NCBI GenBank assembly: GCA_002344135.1
Contig: DDTO01000004.1
Location: forward strand, 698,199-762,198
DNA: 64,000 nt
From: Chthonomonas sp. UBA2362
GTDB taxonomy: Bacteria; Armatimonadota; Fimbriimonadia; Fimbriimonadales; Fimbriimonadaceae
Direction: 5' to 3'
This document shows, in pieces, positions 8,273 through 20,987 of the stretch. The position numbers were made by a program, and so were the translations under genes. Positions within the stretch are counted from its first letter, which is position 1. Each line of letters starts with the position of its first letter. Below the pieces are notes generated by a model that saw nothing but the letters and a program-made list of their open reading frames with translations, was not told the DNA's origin and made no database searches.

Positions 8273-9292
8273 GACCCCCACCCGGAGGCTGGCCAGTACG
8301 GCCTCGGCTTCTTCCCGGCCCGAATCCCGCGGACCGGGAAGCTCGTCGTCGAGGGTCAGTTCCTCGGGCACGGGCTCCGCGTAGAGGGTGAGGATTGCCG
8401 CCGCCCAGCTTCGGACGACGGCGTGCATCGCGTAGCCGCCCCCACCGCAAGCCACGAGCGGAAGCCCCAGGTCCCGAACGAGCCGCACCGCCTCCAGCCA
8501 CTCGGCGACCGTCACCCGGAGGTGGCCGAGAGGGTCGTCGTAATGGGGGTCGGCGCCCATCTGGAGGACGATCGCCTGGGGGCGGAAGGCCTCGATCGCC
8601 GGCAGGATTCCGCCGCGGAAGGCGTCTAGCCACACGTCGCCGGTGGTGAAGGGGGCCAGAGGCACGTTCACGCTCGTCCCCGCGGGGCCGACCTCCTCCA
8701 CGAAGCCGCTGCCCGGGTAAAGGGTCCGGCCGGTTTCGTGGATGCTGCAGGTGAGCACCGCGGGATCGTCCCAGAAGATCCACTGGACCCCGTCGCCGTG
8801 GTGGAGGTCGATGTCGATGTAAGCCACGCGATCGAAGCGCTCGCGGAGGATCGAGAGGGCGATCGCGCAGTCGTTGGCCAGGCAGAAGCCGCTCGCGAGG
8901 GCTCGCCGCGCGTGGTGGAGGCCCCCCGCGAGGGTCGTGGCGAGCCTCGCGCCGCCGGCGACGCTCCTCCCGGCGGCAGCGGTGCCGGCGGTGAAAGCGA
9001 GGGTGGCCTCCCACATCCCAGCGAAGGGCGGGTTGTCGCCGGGGCCGAGGCCGTAGGCAGAGAGGTCGGGTACCGCCTGCACCTTGCTCGCCGCGCGCAA
9101 GGCCTCGAGGTAGGCCGCGCTGTGGACGCGGTGCAGGTCGTCCTCCAGGCCGGGTCCGGGGTCCATCGGGCGGAGATCGACGATCCTCTCGAGGGTCTTC
9201 ACCGCCCGCGCGAGCCGCTCTGGCTTGAAGGGGTGGCTCGGCCCGAAAGAGTAGGCCAGCATCCGGGGATGGTAGTAGAAGTGCTCCGGCAT
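8213..9292 (-). CDS. AcuC/HDAC-like deacetylase
   Basis: 359 aa arginase-fold hydrolase of the histone deacetylase superfamily, which in bacteria deacetylates protein lysines, acetylpolyamines or related small molecules. Catalytic signatures are visible in order: GGLHHARR (paired His, about residue 125), DIDLHHGDG (zinc ligands, about 158-166), QMGADPHYDDPLG (third ligand, about 246), and GGGGY with the catalytic Tyr (about 288-292). The C-terminal extension after about residue 320 is Glu/Asp-rich and overlaps the DoxX gene on the other strand by 60 bp. It resembles AcuC, but no acetoin genes are near. Confidence 0.88.
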   Translation of the reverse strand: MPEHFYYHPRMLAYSFGPSHPFKPERLARAVKTLERIVDLRPMDPGPGLEDDLHRVHSAAYLEALRAASKVQAVPDLSAYGLGPGDNPPFAGMWEATLAFTAGTAAAGRSVAGGARLATTLAGGLHHARRALASGFCLANDCAIALSILRERFDRVAYIDIDLHHGDGVQWIFWDDPAVLTCSIHETGRTLYPGSGFVEEVGPAGTSVNVPLAPFTTGDVWLDAFRGGILPAIEAFRPQAIVLQMGADPHYDDPLGHLRVTVAEWLEAVRLVRDLGLPLVACGGGGYAMHAVVRSWAAAILTLYAEPVPEELTLDDELPGPRDSGREEAEAVLASLRVGVLASLRGGGSDGEVAPPAES

Positions 9293-9308
9293 CCGGGCAG
9301 AGGATACG

Positions 9309-9513
9309 CCGTGAGGGGGGATTCTTACTCCCCCTCAGGCACGGGCTTCGCCCGGCCAGATCCCCCTCACGGCGTGAGGGGGAACTATTACTCCCCCTCA
9401 GGCACGGGCTTCGCCCGGCCAGGTCCCCCTCACGGGGTGAGGGGGGATTATTACTCCCCCTCAGGCACGGGCTTCGCCCGGCCAGGTCCCCCTCACGGGG
9501 TGAGGGGGAATCC
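9309..9513. repeat. Dispersed repeat family A: three 63-bp tandem units
   Basis: Units begin with TTACTCCCCCTCAGGCACGG at 9325, 9388 and 9451, a period of 63 bp, preceded by a partial unit. Each unit has two hairpins: one around GGGCTTCGCCC and one CCCCCTCAC...GTGAGGGGG. Related copies lie at 25547-25617, 26042-26300 and 47243-47300. No gene is present between 9293 and 9726. Confidence 0.8.
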
Positions 9514-9514
9514 T

Positions 9515-9677
9515 CCCGATCACGCGGGAGGACTTCCGGATCGTGCGGGAGGACTTCCCGATCGTGCGGGAGGACTTCCCGATCACGCGGGAGGACTTCC
9601 CGATCGCGCGGGAGGACTTCCCGACCGCGCGGGAGAACTTCCCGACCGCGCGGGAGAACTTCCCGATCATCGGGGGG
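9515..9677. repeat. 21-bp tandem array, about eight units
   Basis: Units such as CCCGATCACGCGGGAGGACT begin at 9515, 9536, 9557, 9578, 9599, 9620, 9641 and 9662. Each unit is internally palindromic (CCCG...CGGG and GGGA...TCCC). There are no spacers, so it is not CRISPR. The array separates the deacetylase and mazG genes. Confidence 0.8.
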
Positions 9678-9690
9678 AGGCCGCGCGAGT

Positions 9691-9718
9691 CAAAGCGCGG
9701 GCGGGCCCGCGCACTCCA
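9691..9718. repeat. Dispersed palindrome, family B
   Basis: CAAAGCGCGGGCGGGCCCGC followed by GCACTCC, the same element as at 108-138, just past the stop of mazG. Confidence 0.7.
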
Positions 9719-9726
9719 TAGGGGGC

Positions 9727-10491
9727 TCAGTCGCCGCGCTTGGCCTCCTCCCAGAGGGAGTCCCATTCGGCGGGGGCGAGGGTGGTGAGGTCTTGCCCGG
9801 CGGCGCTTTCCATGCGCTGGAAGCGGTCGGTGAAGCGGTCGAGCATTCGGCGGAGGGCCTCTTCGGGCTCGACGCCGGTCCAGCGGGCGAGGTTGACGAC
9901 CGTGAAGAGCAGATCACCGACCTCGCTCTCTATGCGGGCGGCATCGCCACTCTCCACGGCCTCTCGGAGCTCGGTTTCCTCCTCGCGGAGCTTGTCGAAG
10001 ACGGCGGCGAGGTCGGGCCACTCGAAGCCGACGCGGGCGGCGCGCTTGCTGATGGCGAACGCGCGGAGGAGGGCGGGCATCGCGCGGGGCACGCCGGCGA
10101 GCACGGAGGCCGGGTCGCCGCCCTTCTCTTCTCGCTTGATCCGATCCCAGTTGCGCAGGACCTCCTCGGCGTCCTCGGCGGTGGCGTCGCCGAAGACGTG
10201 GGGGTGGCGGCGGATCAGCTTCTCGTTGACGGCTCGGGCAACGTCTTCGATGCCCCATCCGCCGGCCGCCTGCTCGATCTGGGAATGGAGAACGGGCTGG
10301 AGGAGGAGGTCGCCGAGTTCTTCCTTGAGGCGCCCCATGTCTCCGGCGTCGATCGCGTCGAGGACTTCGTAGGTTTCTTCGACGAGGTGCTTTTTCAGGG
10401 TTTCGTGGGTTTGGGCCCGGTCCCAGGGGCATCCTCCGGGGGCGAGGAGGCGGTCGGTGATTTCGACGAGGCGGTCGAGTTCGGAGGGCAT
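9727..10491 (-). CDS. mazG: Nucleoside triphosphate pyrophosphohydrolase MazG
   Basis: 254 aa with two MazG domains, the usual E. coli-type length. MazG hydrolyses (d)NTPs to monophosphates and pyrophosphate and helps clear damaged nucleotides. The N-terminal domain has GGCPWDRAQTHETL (about residues 18-31), EETYEVLDAI and LKEELGDLLLQ, which supply the acidic Mg ligands. The C-terminal domain has LREEETELREA and IESEVGDLLFTVVNLARW. It is divergent from der with a 45-bp spacer; a CAAAAT hexamer lies 5 nt upstream of the ATG on its strand. Confidence 0.94.
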   Translation of the reverse strand: MPSELDRLVEITDRLLAPGGCPWDRAQTHETLKKHLVEETYEVLDAIDAGDMGRLKEELGDLLLQPVLHSQIEQAAGGWGIEDVARAVNEKLIRRHPHVFGDATAEDAEEVLRNWDRIKREEKGGDPASVLAGVPRAMPALLRAFAISKRAARVGFEWPDLAAVFDKLREEETELREAVESGDAARIESEVGDLLFTVVNLARWTGVEPEEALRRMLDRFTDRFQRMESAAGQDLTTLAPAEWDSLWEEAKRGD

Positions 10492-10536
10492 GCATCATTT
10501 TGCCCGGGCGCGGACCTGTCAGACTGTAAGGCCGCG

Positions 10537-11880
10537 ATGTCCTCGAAACGCCCCGTCGTCGTGATCGTCGGCCGTCCGAACGTCGGCAAGAGCACGCTCT
10601 TCAACCGCATCGTCGGGCGGCGCATCGCAGTGGTCGAGGATAGCCCCGGCATCACGCGGGATCGGCTGTACGCGGAGGCGGAATGGAACGGCCGCCGCTT
10701 CACGCTGGTGGACACGGGCGGGATTCTGTTCGGCGACGAAGACCCGCTGGTCGAGCAGATCCGCGTGCAGGCGAACGTGGCCCTGGCGGAGGCCGACGTG
10801 GTCTTGTTCATGACGGACTGCGTGGACGGGGTGAATCCGGCGGATATCGACCTGGCGAACCGCCTTCGGGGGATCGAGAAGCCGGTGCTGATTATCGCCA
10901 ACAAGGCCGACAACCCACAGCGCGCGGTCGCCGCGGGCGAGTTCTACGAGCTGGGGCTGGGCGAGGTGTACGCGGTGTCGGGCCTCCACGGTCGCGGGGT
11001 GGCGGACGTGCTCGATATCGTGGTCGCCGACTTCCCCCGTGCCGACGAGGTGGAGCGAACGGAAGAGATCCGTCTGGCGATCGTGGGCCGCCCGAACGTG
11101 GGCAAATCTTCCCTTCTCAACGCTTTCACCGGCGAAGAGCGCGTGATCGTCAGCGACATTCCCGGAACCACTCGCGACGCCATCGATACCCTCATCGAAT
11201 ATCGCGGGGAGACCTTCCGGCTCATCGATACCGCCGGCATCCGCCGCCGCGGGAAGATCCAGGGCACGGTCGAGTACTACATGGCTCTGCGCGCGACCAC
11301 CGCGATCGAGCGGGCGAACTGCGCGCTCGTGGTGATCGATGGCGAGGAAGGCCTGACCGACGGCGACAAGCGCATCGCGAAGGTCTCACACGAAGAGGGG
11401 CGCGCCCTGGTGGTGGCGGTGAACAAGTGGGACCTCGTCGAGCCCCCCGACGGCAAGCCGAGAACCCAGTCGCCCGAGAAGAAGGCTTTCGTGAAGCAAC
11501 TGCGCAACGAGCACCCGGAGATTGCCTATGCCGCGGTTTGCTTCACGAGCGCTAAGGAGAGCGCGGGCCTCGAGCCCGTTCTCGATGCGGTGATCGGCGC
11601 CGTGGAGTCGTGGAACTTCCGCATCTCGACCGGCCAGATGAACCGCCTGATCCAGGACGCGATGTTCGAGCGGCCGCACACGAGCAAGGGGAAATCTTTC
11701 AAGGTCTACTATGCGACCCAGGTGGCGACGCGCCCTCCCACCTTCGTGCTCTTCTGCAACGATCCCGACCTGCTGCACTTCTCCTACAAGCGCTACTTGG
11801 AGAACCGCCTGCGGCGGGAGTTTCCGATGATCGGGACCCCGATTCGCGTCGTGGCTCGTTCGAGCCACGAACGCGATTGA
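10537..11880 (+). CDS. der: Ribosome biogenesis GTPase Der (EngA)
   Basis: 447 aa from the ATG at 10537. The frame stays open far upstream, but that part lies over mazG and is not homologous. Der has two tandem GTPase domains and a KH-like domain and helps assemble the 50S subunit. First G domain: GRPNVGKS at about residue 11, DTGG at about 60, NKAD at about 120. Second: GRPNVGKSS at about 186, DTAGIRRRGK at about 231, NKWD at about 296. The C-terminal KH-like region follows. Length and motif order match the family. It converges on rpoC with only 12 bp between. Confidence 0.96.
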   Translation: MSSKRPVVVIVGRPNVGKSTLFNRIVGRRIAVVEDSPGITRDRLYAEAEWNGRRFTLVDTGGILFGDEDPLVEQIRVQANVALAEADVVLFMTDCVDGVNPADIDLANRLRGIEKPVLIIANKADNPQRAVAAGEFYELGLGEVYAVSGLHGRGVADVLDIVVADFPRADEVERTEEIRLAIVGRPNVGKSSLLNAFTGEERVIVSDIPGTTRDAIDTLIEYRGETFRLIDTAGIRRRGKIQGTVEYYMALRATTAIERANCALVVIDGEEGLTDGDKRIAKVSHEEGRALVVAVNKWDLVEPPDGKPRTQSPEKKAFVKQLRNEHPEIAYAAVCFTSAKESAGLEPVLDAVIGAVESWNFRISTGQMNRLIQDAMFERPHTSKGKSFKVYYATQVATRPPTFVLFCNDPDLLHFSYKRYLENRLRREFPMIGTPIRVVARSSHERD

Positions 11881-11892
11881 GGGGGCGGCGGG

Positions 11893-14800
11893 TTACTCCT
11901 TTTCTTCGAAGTCGGCGCCGCTGGCCATGTCGGCGAGGCTGACCGATCCGAGCACTCCCAGGTCGTCCTCGTGGATGTGGTCGTCGGCCTCGACGAGCGC
12001 GGTGAGCGACTGCTGTGCCCAGGTCGGGGCCGTGCTGTCGACCTCGATTTGCACGTCTCGGTACAGCTTGACGCCCGTTCCAGTGGGAATGAGCCTGCCG
12101 ATGATGACGTTCTCCTTCAGACCGACAAGATCGTCCTTCTTGCCGCGGACGGCGGCCTCGGTCAGGACGCGTGTGGTCTTTTGGAAGGAAGCGGCGGAGA
12201 GGAACGAATCGGTCGCCAAGGATGCCTCGGTGATACCGAGGAGAATCCAACTCGCGGTCGCTTCCTTGGGATCACGCTCGACGTCTTCGCCGGTCGCCGC
12301 ATCGACGTACCGGATCTTCTTTCCGGCCGCGATGAGTTGGCGCACCTTCTCGTTCTCTCGGACGAGGCGGAAGCGGTCGACGATCTGTCCGGGCAGGAAC
12401 GGGGTATCGCCGGGCTCCTTGATCTGGCGCTTGCGCAGCATCTGCCGGATGATGACCTCGACGTGCTTGTCGTTGATATCGACACCCTGGGCCTTATAGA
12501 CCGATTGGAGATTCTGGACGAAGTAGTCGTGCACCGCATCGGCGCCGGCCAGTTCGAGCACCTCGTGCGGATCGCGGGGACCGACGGTGAGCGGGTCCCC
12601 CTTGATGACCTTCTGGCCCAATTTGATGGGCAGTTGGCCGGTCGGCGGCACGAGGATGGGATAGAAGATGTTCAGATTCTGAATGTTGTGCTTTCGCAGG
12701 ACGGCCAGGGTTGGCGCGGTCATCTTCTGGCCGATGAGGCGATCGAGACTGCCGTCGTAGCCGGTGCTCTCGCTGCCGTCTTTGGCTTTGGTCGTTGTGA
12801 CCTCCCAATCTTGGTGATCGCCGACATAGGCGTTCTTCAGGGTGGCCGTCGTATCGACCTTGGCTTCCACGATGACCCAGCGTCCGTAGGGAGAGTCCTT
12901 GATCTCGGCGACGGTGCCGGTGACGGGACAGATAATCGCCTTGCCCCGAGGTTGGCGACGCGCCTCGAAGATCTCTTCGACGCGGACGATTCCGCTAGAC
13001 TCGCCCGTCCACGTGTAGAAGAAGGTTTTTCGGCTGCGATCCCAAAGCTTCTTCGACTCGGTATCGGCTCTTTCCAGTTTCTTGGCCGCTGCCTTGGTCT
13101 GGCGGTCGGTCTTCTTCTTGTCGTCCTGGTTGGTGGTCAGGCGTTCGCGGCTGAAGAGGGCCTTGACAGCGCCCTCCTGACTTTCAAGGACCTTGGTGGG
13201 GTCGAACTCCTTCAAGTCGGTCCCGGTTGCCGTGCTGAAGTCCTCGAGGAACTGCTTGATGAACTTACCGGTCTTGTACTGGTTCGTTCGGGCGATCGTG
13301 GCCGATCCTGCGACGCCACCGGTGTGGAAGGTCCGCATCGTAAGCTGCGTTCCCGGCTCACCGATCGATTGTGCGCCGATGATTCCGACGGCAACACCGA
13401 CCTCGACCAACCTCTTGGTCGATAGATCGATGCCATAGCACTTGGAGCAGATTCCCTGTTCGAGTTCGCAAGTGAGCGGGCTGCGAAGGCGGACAGAGAG
13501 CCGCCCGTGCTCATCGACGGTGAAACCGAGCGATTCGGCTCGCACGCCGATTTTAGTCCGCTCTTCCTCGGTCTGCGCCGCCTCCAGGTCGGCGGTCAGT
13601 TTGGATTCGATCTGCGTGACGCGACTTGCGGCATCCTGCGAAATGAGGGCGTCGAATTCGAGGATGGGCTCCTTGGTGTCAGGGTCCGTAAGGGTCGTGA
13701 GCGAGACTCGGCCGAACATGCGCTCGCCGATCTGCTCGATGACTTCGCCCTCGTCGATGATGCGCGAGACGAGCACGCCTTCCGTCGTTTCGCAGTCGTG
13801 CTTCCGGATGATCACGTCTTGGGCAACATCCACGAGTCGGCGCGTCAAGTAGCCGGCGTCGGCCGTTCGGAGAGCGGTATCCGCCAGTCCCTTGCGGGCG
13901 CCGTGGGTCGTGACGAAGTACTCCAGCATGGTCAGCCCCTTATGGAAGGAGCTCCTGACGGGAAGCTCGTAGATAACTTCGTTGAACTGATTGAACATGA
14001 GGCCGCGCATTCCCGAAAGCTGGGAAAGCTGCTTGATCGAACCTCGAGCGCCGGAGACCGTGACGATCGAGAGCGGGTTGAATTGCTCCATGCCGGCGAG
14101 GATTTCCTTACCGATTTGATCGTAGGTGTCGGTCCAGAGGTTCACGAGGTGCTGCTGCATCTCGTTAAACGTGAACATGCCGCGCCGGAACTGATCGCTG
14201 ATGCGCATCGAGCGGGCGTCGGCATCGCCGATAATCTCCTCGCGTCGCTTGGGCGGGTCCATATCCGTTAGGGCGATCGAAAGCCCGTACTTCGTGGCCC
14301 ATTTGAAGCCCAGTTCCTTAAGGTCGTCCAAGAGCCGGACGGTTCCCTCCGCGCCGACCGCTTTATGGCAGGAGACGATCGTTTCGGCGATGTTCTTCTT
14401 GTTCAGTTCGAAGTTCAAGAACTTATCGCTGTGCTTCATGGGATACGGAAGCACGTCGTTGAAGATCAACTGGCCAGGGGTCGCCGTAACGACGATCGTC
14501 TCGAATTCCTGATCGAGCGCACGCAGTTCTCTGCTCTCGTTTCCGTCCTCGTCCTCGATCGTTTCGTAGCGATACTCCATTCCCGTCCGCGAGTCCCGAT
14601 GATCGACTTCGGAATCAGGCCGGAAGATCGGGCGCCGAATTCGCACCTTGACCGGGCCGTTGAGATGGGGCCGAACTTCGACTGCCGGAGCGTCGAGAGC
14701 GTAAACGACTTCTTCAGGACCGCTGTATACGTACGGAGCCGGGTACTTCTCCGGGTCTTTCTTATGCTGTTCTTCTTGCTTCTTCAGCTTTTGGGCTGCA

Positions 14801-16641
14801 TCTGTGCCGGTAAAGGTTAGCGCGTATCCTCCCAGGACGATGTCCTGGATCGGAGAAACCGTGGGCCGTCCGTCCGCCGGCGAGAAGAGATTCTGCGTCG
14901 AAAGCATCAGAACGCGGGCTTCCGATTGTGCCTGTGTACTAAGGGGGACGTGAACAGCCATCTGGTCGCCGTCAAAGTCGGCGTTGTAGGCGTGGCAAAC
15001 CAGCGGATGGACCTGGATCGCCTTTCCTTCGACGAGGATCGGCTCGAAGGCTTGGATACCCAATCGGTGGAGAGTTGGCGCGCGGTTAAGCAACACCGGA
15101 TGCTCCTTAATTACCTCTTCGAGGCCGTCCCACACCGACGGATGCATCCGATCGATCATGCGCTTCGCGGTCTTGATATTCTGTGTGATCTTTCGCTCGA
15201 CCAACGTCTTCATCACGAAAGGCTTGAACAGCTCAAGCGCCATTTCCTTTGGCAGGCCGCACTGGTGAAGTTTGAGGTGCGGCCCTACGACGATAACCGA
15301 TCGTCCAGAGTAGTCCACTCGCTTACCGAGCAAATTCTTACGGAACCGGCCTTCCTTACCCTTCAGCATATCACTGAGAGACTTCAAAGGTCGGGCATTC
15401 GAGCCGACAACCGGGCGGCTTCGGCGTCCGTTATCGATCAACGCGTCGACAGCTTCCTGCAGGAGACGCTTTTCATGGTTGATGATCGACTCAGGCGCCT
15501 GAATCTCCATGATCTTCTTCAATCGGTTGTTGCGATTGATGATTCGGCGATAGAGATCGTTGAGATCGGAAGTGGCAAAACGCCCGCCATCCAGCTGAAC
15601 CATGGGCCGAAGCTCGGGGCTAATAACCGGAATCACATCGAGGATCATCCATTCCGGTTTGCTGTTAGACAGAATGAGCGACTCGACCAGGTCGAGTCGC
15701 TTGATGGCGCGCGCTCGCTTCTGGCTCGTCGTCTGTACGATTTCCTTTCGAAGGCCCACTGCCATCGTCTTCAGGTCCACATGACGGAGCAGTTCTTTAA
15801 CGGCTTCGGCGCCGATGTTGGCCCGAACCAGATCGTCGAGGTCCATCTTCATCCGGTTTCCGACGGCATAGAGCATCTTGCTCACCGCGCGCCACTTGTC
15901 CTCGTCGATCAGCTGATTCGGTTCCAGTTTGCCGAGAAGATCGACGGCGACATCGAGGTCCTTCAAACGGTCGTCGGCATCGCGGTATTCGGCACGAATA
16001 CGGTCGAAGTTCGACTTCATCCGCTCACGAACGAATCCGTCGTCGGAGTACTCCTCGGGATTGTTCTTCATCTCCGTGGTAAGGCGCTCGAGGCTCTCCA
16101 GTTCGAGATCACGGAGTTCCTTTTGGATGCTGTGCTTTTCCTCTTCGACCATGAGCCGGATTTTGGGAAGCAGCTCTTGAATCTTCTCGGCCTGCAACTC
16201 GATAATGATAAAGCTCGCGAAGTAGATAACCTTTTCGAGTTGGCGTGGTGAGATATCGAGGATCAATGCAAGGGGCGATGGTACGCCCTTGAGGTACCAG
16301 ATATGGCATACCGGCGCGGCAAGCTCGACGATGCCCATCCGCTCACGTCGTACCTTGCTGCGGGTCACCTCGACGCCGCAGCGCTCGCAGATGATGCCCT
16401 TGTACTTGATCTTCTTATACCGGCCGCACGAGCACTCCCAATCCTTGACTGGACCGAAGATGCGCTCGCAGAACAGCCCATCACGCTCAGGCTTGAACGT
16501 GCGGTAGTTGATCGTCTCCGGCTTACGGACTTCGTAGTGAATGTTCTGGCCGTTGGAATCCTTGCGCAAGGCCCAGCTGCGGATATCGTCCGGGCTCGCG
16601 ATACCGATGCGAATTTTGTCGAAGAGGCTAACGTCTGCCAT
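11893..16641 (-). CDS. rpoC: DNA-directed RNA polymerase subunit beta'
   Basis: 1582 aa from the ATG at 16641 (sequence MADVSLFDKIRIG); an in-frame upstream extension overlaps the end of rpoB and is not conserved. The zinc-binding N-terminus CSCGRYKKIKYKGIICERCG is at about residues 69-88. The catalytic Mg site NADFDGDQ is at about 553-560. The second zinc site lies in CELEQGICSKCYG. The C-terminal ATDSFLSAASFQ segment is conserved. The protein is longer than the roughly 1200-1400 aa usual, with extra charged segments around residues 670-790 and 1150-1330. It follows rpoB after 89 bp, in one operon. Confidence 0.98.
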   Translation of the reverse strand: MADVSLFDKIRIGIASPDDIRSWALRKDSNGQNIHYEVRKPETINYRTFKPERDGLFCERIFGPVKDWECSCGRYKKIKYKGIICERCGVEVTRSKVRRERMGIVELAAPVCHIWYLKGVPSPLALILDISPRQLEKVIYFASFIIIELQAEKIQELLPKIRLMVEEEKHSIQKELRDLELESLERLTTEMKNNPEEYSDDGFVRERMKSNFDRIRAEYRDADDRLKDLDVAVDLLGKLEPNQLIDEDKWRAVSKMLYAVGNRMKMDLDDLVRANIGAEAVKELLRHVDLKTMAVGLRKEIVQTTSQKRARAIKRLDLVESLILSNSKPEWMILDVIPVISPELRPMVQLDGGRFATSDLNDLYRRIINRNNRLKKIMEIQAPESIINHEKRLLQEAVDALIDNGRRSRPVVGSNARPLKSLSDMLKGKEGRFRKNLLGKRVDYSGRSVIVVGPHLKLHQCGLPKEMALELFKPFVMKTLVERKITQNIKTAKRMIDRMHPSVWDGLEEVIKEHPVLLNRAPTLHRLGIQAFEPILVEGKAIQVHPLVCHAYNADFDGDQMAVHVPLSTQAQSEARVLMLSTQNLFSPADGRPTVSPIQDIVLGGYALTFTGTDAAQKLKKQEEQHKKDPEKYPAPYVYSGPEEVVYALDAPAVEVRPHLNGPVKVRIRRPIFRPDSEVDHRDSRTGMEYRYETIEDEDGNESRELRALDQEFETIVVTATPGQLIFNDVLPYPMKHSDKFLNFELNKKNIAETIVSCHKAVGAEGTVRLLDDLKELGFKWATKYGLSIALTDMDPPKRREEIIGDADARSMRISDQFRRGMFTFNEMQQHLVNLWTDTYDQIGKEILAGMEQFNPLSIVTVSGARGSIKQLSQLSGMRGLMFNQFNEVIYELPVRSSFHKGLTMLEYFVTTHGARKGLADTALRTADAGYLTRRLVDVAQDVIIRKHDCETTEGVLVSRIIDEGEVIEQIGERMFGRVSLTTLTDPDTKEPILEFDALISQDAASRVTQIESKLTADLEAAQTEEERTKIGVRAESLGFTVDEHGRLSVRLRSPLTCELEQGICSKCYGIDLSTKRLVEVGVAVGIIGAQSIGEPGTQLTMRTFHTGGVAGSATIARTNQYKTGKFIKQFLEDFSTATGTDLKEFDPTKVLESQEGAVKALFSRERLTTNQDDKKKTDRQTKAAAKKLERADTESKKLWDRSRKTFFYTWTGESSGIVRVEEIFEARRQPRGKAIICPVTGTVAEIKDSPYGRWVIVEAKVDTTATLKNAYVGDHQDWEVTTTKAKDGSESTGYDGSLDRLIGQKMTAPTLAVLRKHNIQNLNIFYPILVPPTGQLPIKLGQKVIKGDPLTVGPRDPHEVLELAGADAVHDYFVQNLQSVYKAQGVDINDKHVEVIIRQMLRKRQIKEPGDTPFLPGQIVDRFRLVRENEKVRQLIAAGKKIRYVDAATGEDVERDPKEATASWILLGITEASLATDSFLSAASFQKTTRVLTEAAVRGKKDDLVGLKENVIIGRLIPTGTGVKLYRDVQIEVDSTAPTWAQQSLTALVEADDHIHEDDLGVLGSVSLADMASGADFEEKE

Positions 16642-16730
16642 AGTTCGTTTCTTGTTTCGAGGCGGGTCGTGGACCCGGGGCTGGTTCGAGTCGAGCCGCG
16701 CTCGGCGCGGCTCGATTCGTAAGGTGTGGT

Positions 16731-20855
<4,125 letters not shown>

Positions 20856-20860
20856 CCACG

Positions 20861-20916
20861 CCTCCGGAGATAATTCGCGAACTTTTAAGTTACCCGATGG
20901 GGCGTCGAAAGTTCAA
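20861..20916 (-). promoter_or_regulatory. rpoBC promoter and ribosome binding site
   Basis: On the minus strand, TTGAAC (20911-20916), an 18-bp spacer and TAACTT (20887-20892) form a plausible promoter. GGAGG at 20861-20865 is 5 nt before the rpoB ATG. This would give rpoBC its own promoter apart from ribosomal protein genes. Confidence 0.5.
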
Positions 20917-20975
20917 GTGGCCGGCCAGGTTTTCGGTACTCCGCCACGAATTCACTTCATGTTCCGCGGGTCAGG

Positions 20976-20987
20976 TACAAGGCGGAC
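20976..20987 (+). promoter_or_regulatory. Candidate -10 hexamer of glnE, leaderless
   Basis: TACAAG at 20976-20981 ends 6 nt before the ATG at 20988. No Shine-Dalgarno lies between. Confidence 0.35.

Noticed and set aside
9515..9677. CRISPR array
   Set aside because: The 21-bp units are contiguous, without spacers and without cas genes.
9793..10536. Upstream extension of der to a 695-aa reading frame
   Set aside because: The added 248 residues lie antisense to mazG and have no Der homology; the GTPase begins at 10537.
11971..13425. Long open frames opposite rpoC and rpoB (also 14926-16251, 17229-18614, 20208-20741)
   Set aside because: They mirror the codon pattern of the conserved polymerase genes and contain no recognisable domain.
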